Position numbers and translations under genes: made by a program. From CAZLDI01 sp964558415 (GTDB lineage: Bacteria; Chloroflexota; Dehalococcoidia; SM23-28-2; RBG-16-64-32), in the NCBI GenBank assembly GCA_964558415.1, contig CAZLDI010000003.1, positions 62,001 through 126,000 of the forward strand: a DNA stretch of 64,000 bases, given 5' to 3'. The first letter of the stretch is position 1. Every line of letters starts with the position of its first letter. Below are positions 57,414 to 64,000 of this stretch, one piece after another. The notes beneath the pieces are model-generated. The model had not been told where the DNA came from. It was given only the letters and a program-made list of their open reading frames with translations, and made no database searches.

Positions 57414-60400
57414 ATGAGACGGCTGCTAACGGGTGCTGCGGGATCGCTGCTTGCGGCGATTGTGCTACTGATGTCCCAAGGAGTGGAGGGGACGGGTGTG
57501 GACGCGAGGGACCAGGAGCCGCCGCGCTACTCACCGCCATCCGTGCCGATTGTGCTCCTGGCCGGCGACGCGGACCTGAAGCTCAGCAGCCAGACGGTCT
57601 CGCTACCGGCGCTGGTGCAGGCCGGCGAGACTGTAAACCTGGTGGTCAACAAGCAGCTTCATAATAATGGCCCGACCACTCCGGTCGGCATCGACATCAC
57701 CAAGAGCATCACGCTCCCCGCGGACTGCACGGTTAACGGGCTGGGCCCCGGCGGGACACAGATCGTGACCGATACGCTGACCGGCGTGGCTTCCAGCGTG
57801 TCCACTCCCTACCAGGAGATCGATGCCGTGCGCTGCACCACGCCCGGTAGCGCGCACTTGATACAGGTGATGAACTGCCTGGCGCCGGCGCCACCGGACA
57901 CGGACTCGAACTCTACGAACAATTGCGACACCGACAACGCCACGTTCGAGGTTGACGACGGCGACGGGATCACCGAGGCCGTAGAGAACGGCTGCGGCTC
58001 TGACCCGGGGGATCCCGCCAGCACGCCGGAGCGGCTGAACGGCATCGACGACGACGGGGACGTAAGTATCGATGAGGTTCTGCCCGGCGGCGCGGTGAGC
58101 TTCGATTGCGACGGCGACGGCTACAACGGGACGGCGGAGTCGTGGGTGTACAGCGGCGCAGGCACTCGCGACCAGGAGTCCTGCGGCAGCACGACGTACC
58201 CGGCCGGCGCGGACAACGTCTGGCCTGCAGACCTCGGTGGCGGTTCCTTCAGTTCCGATCGCGACAATGTGTCTGACCTGGCGAGCTTCGTCGCGCCTGA
58301 CCGGAGGTTAGGGACGAAGCCGGGAGACACGTTGTATAACGTCCGCTGGGACGTCGTCCCAGGGACGACGTTCGGCATGGCGACGATAAATATCGTTGAC
58401 CTCTCGAACGTCGCGTTCCTGATGCCTGCGATGCACGCGAACCAGCGCGCGTTCGGCGGGCCGTACTGCCGCGACTTGATGCACAACCGGCTGGTCCCCA
58501 GTTTGGAGCAGGTGCCGGCGCTGAACCCGGGGGCCGTGCTTGCGAGCATCACAGGTGGCGCCGGTGGTCAGGCGGGCCCGGTGATCTTGAACCCCGACGG
58601 CAGCCTCCCCCTCTTGGTCCCGGACCTCGGCGCGCCGGGACGCAAGGCACCGGTGCCGGGAAGCAAGGCACTGCAGGAGTGGCTGGAGAAGCATTACGGC
58701 GGTGATAAGTCCCGCTCGCTCGAGGAATGGCTGAAGCGCCACTATAAGAGCGACAACGTGCAGGGCGGGCCGATGGGGCACAACTGGGACTTCAATCACA
58801 ACCGCCGGCTGCTCACTCTCGCCAGCGGCAACGTCGCGCTGATGGACGGCGAGGGACGCGCAGACATCTATCGCGTGAACGTGAACGGCAGCTACAGTGC
58901 GCCGGCGGGCTACTGGAGCAGCCTGGTCCGCAACCCCGACGGCAGCTTCACCGAGCGCTACAGCGGTGGTCAGAAGGTGCAATACGCCGCGCCGTCCGCG
59001 GGGTTCTCGCGGATCGTCAGCGTGTCTGATCGCGCCGGTAACACCGTCTCGTACACCTACGACGCTCCGGGCAGGCTGACGACCGTCACCGACACGCTGG
59101 GACGTAACCACACGTACACGTACAACGCGCAGGGACGGCTGGCTACGGCGACGGACTTCACGGGCCGGACCGCCACGTACTCGTATAACGCAAGCGGCCA
59201 GCTGGTCTCGGTGAGCACTCCGGCCGTCACCGGCACGCCGACCGGCAACGACTTCCCGACCGGCAGGACCACTGTCTACACGTACTCCACAGGCTCGGCG
59301 GAACCGCAGCTAAACAACAACCTGCTCACCGTTACGGAGCCGGTGGAGGTGGCTGCCTCCGGCCCGCCCCGCATCGTGCTCGTCTACGGACAGACGACCG
59401 GCACTCTGGACTTCGACCGGGTCATCAGCGCGACGATCGGCGGCACCAACGCGGGTGGCGTTCCCGCGGGCGGCACCGCCACATACTCTCGCGTAGTAAT
59501 CAACCCCAATCCGCCGAACCAGACTACCGCTACCTACTCCCGGACCACGGCGCTGGACGCGAATGGAAACCTGGTCGAGTACGACCTCAACCGGCTCGGC
59601 AACATCGTGGCCGTGCGCAGGTTCAGCAACCGCAACATACGCCCGAGCGATCCCGTTTCCTGGACGACGACGTACGAATACGACGCGATGAGCCGCTTGG
59701 TCCGTACGGTGTATCCCGAGGGCAACTCCACCGAGTACACGTACGATTTTTCGAACGGCGACCGCCTCCAGCAGGGGAACCTGCTCTCCGTACGCGATGT
59801 CGCGGACATCGCGCGGGGCGGAGACCAGGCTGCAGTGCGCACGACCTACACTTACGAACCTGTGTACAACCACGTGAAGACGGTGACGGAGCCTCGCGGC
59901 AACGACCCGGCGTACGTGCCGCAAAACGGCGGCACTCAGTCGGCGGCGCGCTACACCAGCACCACACGCTTCGACTACGAAGAGGCGTGCGACTTCACCG
60001 CTATCGGCGCCAACGTCGGGCGCAGCGCGGCGGAGGTGCAGGCGCTGCTCACGGCGGCAGGAATGTGCTCGGCGGCGGCGGGCGATCTGAACGGTGACGC
60101 CGTTACAAACCAGATAAGGGGGAACGCCGTCCGCCGCCAGAACCCGACGGTGACCCTGCTTGCCGGCTCGAATCAGGCGGTTGTGGAGGGCACGACGCAG
60201 CAGCCGGTCGTCGAAACGCACGTCTACAACCTGTTCGGTCAGCTCACGCAGACGAAGGACGCGGAGGCGAACGTCCACACGTACGAGTACTATCCCGAGC
60301 GCGACCCAAACGGCGACGGCACCATCGACAACCCTACGGGCAACGCAACTACCGGCGGCTACTTGAAGCAGGTCAACATCGATACCGCCAGCGACGCCCT

Positions 60401-63400
60401 GCGCAACTCCAGCACCAACCCGACCCCGGTGACCGTGCGCGAGAAGTACGACTACGACGCCCGCGGCAACCTGATCCGCCGCGCCGACCCGCGCGGCATA
60501 CGCACGGACTACACCTACAACCAGCTGGATGAGCTGGTGCAGGTGACGGGCGCGGCCGCTCACAACGTGTTCCCTCCGGACCCGATTGAGCCGCAGACGC
60601 CGGTCGACTTCCAGTTCCTGCAGCGCTACTTCTACGATCACAACGGTCGCTTGGTCGTTAGCCAGATCGAGGACCGCGGCAATACCTCCGCCACAGACGG
60701 GAACCTGCCCTCCGCTGACCTGCCGTCCGTGGCGCCAAACCCTGACCCCACGGGTGGAACGGCCTTCCAGGACACCGTCTACAAGTATGACATTCTGGAC
60801 AACCTGCTCGAGCGTCTCGAGGAGGTTGGTCAGGGAATGGGTGATCCGGACACCCGTGAGCAGTACCGCTACGACCGCAACGGCAACACAGTGCTGACGC
60901 GCTCGCCCGCCTCTAACCTGGCGGGCGGAAATCCTGACCTGCAGCTCAGCAACGTGGCGTCGTGGGTGATGGACGAGCGCGATCTGACCGCCACGCTGAC
61001 ACGCGGCGGGACGACGGCCCAGTGGCAGGCGCTCGCGGCCAACGACGACATCCCCGGTGGGCCAGCGATCCCTAACAGCGGCGGGATTTCGACCGTCAGC
61101 GCGCAGCACAGCGAGAACGGCAACTGGGAATTCTCCACAGACGCGGAGGACACGGACGGCACAGGTGGGCCCGAGACGACGACGTACATCTATGACGGCC
61201 TTGACCGGCTCGTCAGCGCCGTCGACGCGGCGGGCAATCAGTCTTTCTACCAGTACGACCCGGCTTCGAACCTGGTGAGCGCGCGGGCCTACGGTCCCGT
61301 GGGCGGGCCTACCCCTACGAACAACAGCGCCGCAACGCTGGTCCCGCCACTGACGCCGTCCAGCTTTACGCAGCCGCAACTGGCCCGCAGAGACTTCAAG
61401 TACGACGAGCTCAGCCGTGCGTTCGAGACCAACGGCCACCTCTACGCCTGCAACGGCGGCCCCTGCACCGGGGTGACGTACGTTCGCACGCCCGTCATCA
61501 CCGACGGCCCGCTGGGAACGCCGAACGATGGTCTTGTCGTCGCCCGCGCCGAGTACGACCGGCTGTCGCGGATGCGCTTCTCCGTGGAGGATGACACGAC
61601 GACGCCGAACACCTTCTCCGGCCGGCATTTCTATGATGGCGCGGGCCGGCTGATCCGGTCGGAAGATCCGGAGGACAACGAGGCCGCCTGCGATCTGTAC
61701 AACGACTCGGGCTACTGTGTGCAGTACCGTGAGACGGACCGCTCCTCCACCGGCGTCACGCCGGCGTTGAACGAGACGTTCACAGACCGCTACGTGTACG
61801 ACTCGCTCAACCGGCTGGTGCGCGAGGTGGACAACCTCGGCAACACTGATCGCTACACGTACGATAGCCGCGACAACCCGGTCAACAGCAGCGACGCGCT
61901 CAACAATTCGCTGATCAGCGACCCGCTGGGGCAGTACCCCGGGATGATCAATCCGGACGGCAACACGTCCGGATATCAGTACGACGGCCTCAGCCGCCTG
62001 GTAGCCGGCATATCTGACCTGCGCGCGGGGGGGACGGGCGCCGGGATGATCGACACGACGAACCCGTCGAACCCGGACGGCCGCGTCGTCGCTGACACGA
62101 AGTACGATGTGAACGGGCGCGTGCGCGCAAGGGCGGACGACGGCAGCGTCTCCGGGGATAACAATACTTCCTTCGGCGTGATCGAAGACACCAGCCCGTT
62201 GGGCAACGTCAGCCGCTACGTCTACGACGACCTGAACCGCCTGACACAGGTGCAGTACGACGACGGCACGACCGAGTCTTACACGTACGACCGCGACCAC
62301 AACGTGACGCAGTACACGGACCAGAACAGCAACGTGGAGGTGCAGACGCGGGATGCGATCAACCGGCTGATCAGGCGCTTCTGGAGTGTCCTGGCTTCGG
62401 GCGTGGTGGGGACGACTCAGCAGGAGCTCCAGTTCGACGGGCTCTCGCGCCTCACGCGGGCGACGGACAACAACAGCAGCGGACCGACGGACGATTCCAT
62501 CGTGACGTACGCCTACGACTCGCTTGGCCGAGTGCTGGAGGAGACGCAGCAGCTCGGTACCGGGGCGCCGGCGGTGGTGTCGCGGCAGTATTCAGGCGCG
62601 GGCAACGCCCTGGTCCTGATCTACCCGGATAACCGGCAGGTAATGTACGCGTACGACGCGCTGGACCGGTTGGTGAACGTGCAGCGCACGTCCGAGCCGC
62701 CGACAGCGACCTTCACCTACCTGGGCGCGCGCGTGCTGGATCGCAACTACGGGAACGGACTGCGCCTGACTTACCGCAACCCGGGCGGAGCGGACGTCGG
62801 TTATGACGGCATCAGGCGCGTCATCCTGCAGCAGCACCTGGACACCGCTAACAATCAGGCCGCGGTGTTCGCGTACTCTTACGACCGGATGAGCAACGTG
62901 CTAACTGAGGACCGGCAGCACAGCAATCGGGGCGACAGCTACCAGTACGACTCGCTGTACCGGCTGACCAGGTTCGAGCGCGATCGCACGATCATGCCGC
63001 CGGCGCCCGGGATATTGACGAACTACACGCTTGACGGCAACGGCAACTGGGACAGCCAAGCCACGGACAACAACCGCAACCAGTACCCGGTCTTTCTGGG
63101 CAGCCCCCGGATGTACGACAACAACGGCAACCTGCGGCAGGATGGCACTGCGCCGGGCTCCCTGATGTACGCCTACGACGCGATGAACCGGCTGGTGCGG
63201 ACTGACCGCATCGGCGCGCCGACGCAGACGATCAGCGCGAACACATGGGATGCGATGGACCGCCGCGCCAGCCGTCAGGTGACCAACAGCGGCGCGCTGA
63301 ACGACGCCTTCGTCTACTCGTACTCGGGTGGTCAGGTCGTACAGGAGAACAAGTCTGCCGGCACAGGCCAGTTCGTCGTCTGCATAACCTATCCCTGCCC

Positions 63401-64000
63401 GCCGGTGACTCACGGCGCCACTGATCAGCTCCGTTACGACCCGCCCGGCGGCGCGCCGCCGTTCTTCTACCACGAGGACGCGAAGGGGAACACCGCCGCG
63501 CTGTCCAACGTGTTCTCACAGGTGGCCGAGCGCGAGACTTACGACGCCTACGGCGTGGTGCGCTTCGAGGATGCGCTCAACAACCCGCTCCCCCCGGCGG
63601 TGCAGAGCAGCCCGAACGGGAACCCGTACCTGTTCGCAGGCATGCAGTACGACGCGGAAACCCTGCTGTACGAAGCGGCTTACAAGCCGACCGAGGGGCG
63701 AATTATTTCGGGAGGCGCCAGCGATTGGGTTATTCCGTATCTGGCGGAGATGATCGGTATGACGACCGTCTTCCCCGATTCCTCCAGCAATCGCCGCGAC
63801 GTCCGCGGGTCAGGCGTATACACGTATGCCGGCGGAAACCCGGCGGGCGGGGGCGCCGGCTACTTCCGGATGGTGGCCGCCAACAACAGCGTGGTGGGCC
63901 AGTCAGAACGGTACAGCGGCGGCGGTAAACGACAGGGTCCACTGACATTGGTCGAGCTGCTCTCAGTCGTGCGGGTCTTCTCAGTGCTGGATGAAGCATT
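57414..64000 (+). CDS. Giant secreted YD-repeat (RHS-like) polymorphic-toxin-type protein, 3' end outside window
   Basis: At least 2195 residues, uninterrupted to the window end. Signal peptide (SLLAAIVLLMS), an N-terminal domain with DSNSTNNCDTDNATFEV and calcium-binding-like DGDGITEAVENG, then GPMGHNWDFNHNRRLL, the usual entrance to an RHS shell, followed by dozens of YD repeats such as YDYDARGNLIRRADPRG, YDGLDRLVSAVDAAGNQ and YAYDAMNRLVR. The core-closing motif is degenerate (AGMQYDAETLLYEAAYKPTEGRII) and then a variable C-terminal domain starts (GASDWVIPYLAEMIG). The shell would encase a toxin or adhesin tip. A consensus promoter and structured leader precede it. Confidence 0.9.
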   Translation, partial: MRRLLTGAAGSLLAAIVLLMSQGVEGTGVDARDQEPPRYSPPSVPIVLLAGDADLKLSSQTVSLPALVQAGETVNLVVNKQLHNNGPTTPVGIDITKSITLPADCTVNGLGPGGTQIVTDTLTGVASSVSTPYQEIDAVRCTTPGSAHLIQVMNCLAPAPPDTDSNSTNNCDTDNATFEVDDGDGITEAVENGCGSDPGDPASTPERLNGIDDDGDVSIDEVLPGGAVSFDCDGDGYNGTAESWVYSGAGTRDQESCGSTTYPAGADNVWPADLGGGSFSSDRDNVSDLASFVAPDRRLGTKPGDTLYNVRWDVVPGTTFGMATINIVDLSNVAFLMPAMHANQRAFGGPYCRDLMHNRLVPSLEQVPALNPGAVLASITGGAGGQAGPVILNPDGSLPLLVPDLGAPGRKAPVPGSKALQEWLEKHYGGDKSRSLEEWLKRHYKSDNVQGGPMGHNWDFNHNRRLLTLASGNVALMDGEGRADIYRVNVNGSYSAPAGYWSSLVRNPDGSFTERYSGGQKVQYAAPSAGFSRIVSVSDRAGNTVSYTYDAPGRLTTVTDTLGRNHTYTYNAQGRLATATDFTGRTATYSYNASGQLVSVSTPAVTGTPTGNDFPTGRTTVYTYSTGSAEPQLNNNLLTVTEPVEVAASGPPRIVLVYGQTTGTLDFDRVISATIGGTNAGGVPAGGTATYSRVVINPNPPNQTTATYSRTTALDANGNLVEYDLNRLGNIVAVRRFSNRNIRPSDPVSWTTTYEYDAMSRLVRTVYPEGNSTEYTYDFSNGDRLQQGNLLSVRDVADIARGGDQAAVRTTYTYEPVYNHVKTVTEPRGNDPAYVPQNGGTQSAARYTSTTRFDYEEACDFTAIGANVGRSAAEVQALLTAAGMCSAAAGDLNGDAVTNQIRGNAVRRQNPTVTLLAGSNQAVVEGTTQQPVVETHVYNLFGQLTQTKDAEANVHTYEYYPERDPNGDGTIDNPTGNATTGGYLKQVNIDTASDALRNSSTNPTPVTVREKYDYDARGNLIRRADPRGIRTDYTYNQLDELVQVTGAAAHNVFPPDPIEPQTPVDFQFLQRYFYDHNGRLVVSQIEDRGNTSATDGNLPSADLPSVAPNPDPTGGTAFQDTVYKYDILDNLLERLEEVGQGMGDPDTREQYRYDRNGNTVLTRSPASNLAGGNPDLQLSNVASWVMDERDLTATLTRGGTTAQWQALAANDDIPGGPAIPNSGGISTVSAQHSENGNWEFSTDAEDTDGTGGPETTTYIYDGLDRLVSAVDAAGNQSFYQYDPASNLVSARAYGPVGGPTPTNNSAATLVPPLTPSSFTQPQLARRDFKYDELSRAFETNGHLYACNGGPCTGVTYVRTPVITDGPLGTPNDGLVVARAEYDRLSRMRFSVEDDTTTPNTFSGRHFYDGAGRLIRSEDPEDNEAACDLYNDSGYCVQYRETDRSSTGVTPALNETFTDRYVYDSLNRLVREVDNLGNTDRYTYDSRDNPVNSSDALNNSLISDPLGQYPGMINPDGNTSGYQYDGLSRLVAGISDLRAGGTGAGMIDTTNPSNPDGRVVADTKYDVNGRVRARADDGSVSGDNNTSFGVIEDTSPLGNVSRYVYDDLNRLTQVQYDDGTTESYTYDRDHNVTQYTDQNSNVEVQTRDAINRLIRRFWSVLASGVVGTTQQELQFDGLSRLTRATDNNSSGPTDDSIVTYAYDSLGRVLEETQQLGTGAPAVVSRQYSGAGNALVLIYPDNRQVMYAYDALDRLVNVQRTSEPPTATFTYLGARVLDRNYGNGLRLTYRNPGGADVGYDGIRRVILQQHLDTANNQAAVFAYSYDRMSNVLTEDRQHSNRGDSYQYDSLYRLTRFERDRTIMPPAPGILTNYTLDGNGNWDSQATDNNRNQYPVFLGSPRMYDNNGNLRQDGTAPGSLMYAYDAMNRLVRTDRIGAPTQTISANTWDAMDRRASRQVTNSGALNDAFVYSYSGGQVVQENKSAGTGQFVVCITYPCPPVTHGATDQLRYDPPGGAPPFFYHEDAKGNTAALSNVFSQVAERETYDAYGVVRFEDALNNPLPPAVQSSPNGNPYLFAGMQYDAETLLYEAAYKPTEGRIISGGASDWVIPYLAEMIGMTTVFPDSSSNRRDVRGSGVYTYAGGNPAGGGAGYFRMVAANNSVVGQSERYSGGGKRQGPLTLVELLSVVRVFSVLDEA

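Noticed and set aside
59310..62300. A 996-codon open frame on the minus strand
   Set aside because: It is the antisense shadow of the YD-repeat protein, whose regular GC-rich codons keep the opposite frame open; its translation is low-complexity with no domain.

Overview
The window is GC-rich bacterial chromosome that looks like Chloroflexota, probably Dehalococcoidia or a relative. That is an inference from lineage-style features: extended ribosomal proteins, a free-standing BTAD regulator, RGHVLFYVALCP-type winged-helix proteins and ResC/CcsA-type cytochrome biogenesis. No 16S gene is present to confirm it.

Layout. Positions 1-3000 hold the 3' end of a threonine operon (hom, a coiled-coil gene, thrC). 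Positions 3000-9060 are mixed: a DUF559 nuclease gene between REP-like palindromes, folE, a run of an MshA-like glycosyltransferase, a PIG-L deacetylase, ccsA and a DinB-fold gene (possibly low-molecular-weight thiol metabolism), and an AbrB/PIN toxin-antitoxin pair. Positions 9081-30103 form one dense ribosomal supercluster joining the str, S10, spc, alpha and L13/S9 operons (rpsL to rpsI). It lacks tuf but includes secY, adk, map, infA, rpoA and truA. Several of its proteins carry long charged tails. Right behind rpsI lies an orphan polymorphic-toxin C-terminal cassette with a candidate immunity gene.

Positions 31227-42628 are almost all on the minus strand: sugar-phosphate genes, then a methyl and methylthioadenosine cycle (metK, ahcY, mtnP, mtnA with a SAM-I riboswitch, apt). 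Between metK and ahcY, on the opposite strand, are two tandem structured RNAs. Each resembles an 8/4 (selenocysteine-type) tRNA and is followed by a segment complementary to its own anticodon arm and by an antiterminator/terminator pair. I consider these the most novel objects in the window.

Positions 42697-48233 carry an M20 hydrolase, plsX, a TetR regulator, a divergent csoR/trxA-trxB unit whose shared promoter spacer is a perfect CsoR-type operator, and a Phd/VapC pair under a 41-bp perfect palindrome. Positions 48356-57180 are accessory: secreted or surface proteins, a tRNA-Sec gene (selC) trailed by repeats derived from its own 3' half, a cluster of small membrane and stress proteins, and a truncated hemoglobin. 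From 57231 to the end, a consensus promoter and a structured leader precede a giant secreted YD-repeat (RHS-like) protein that runs off the window.
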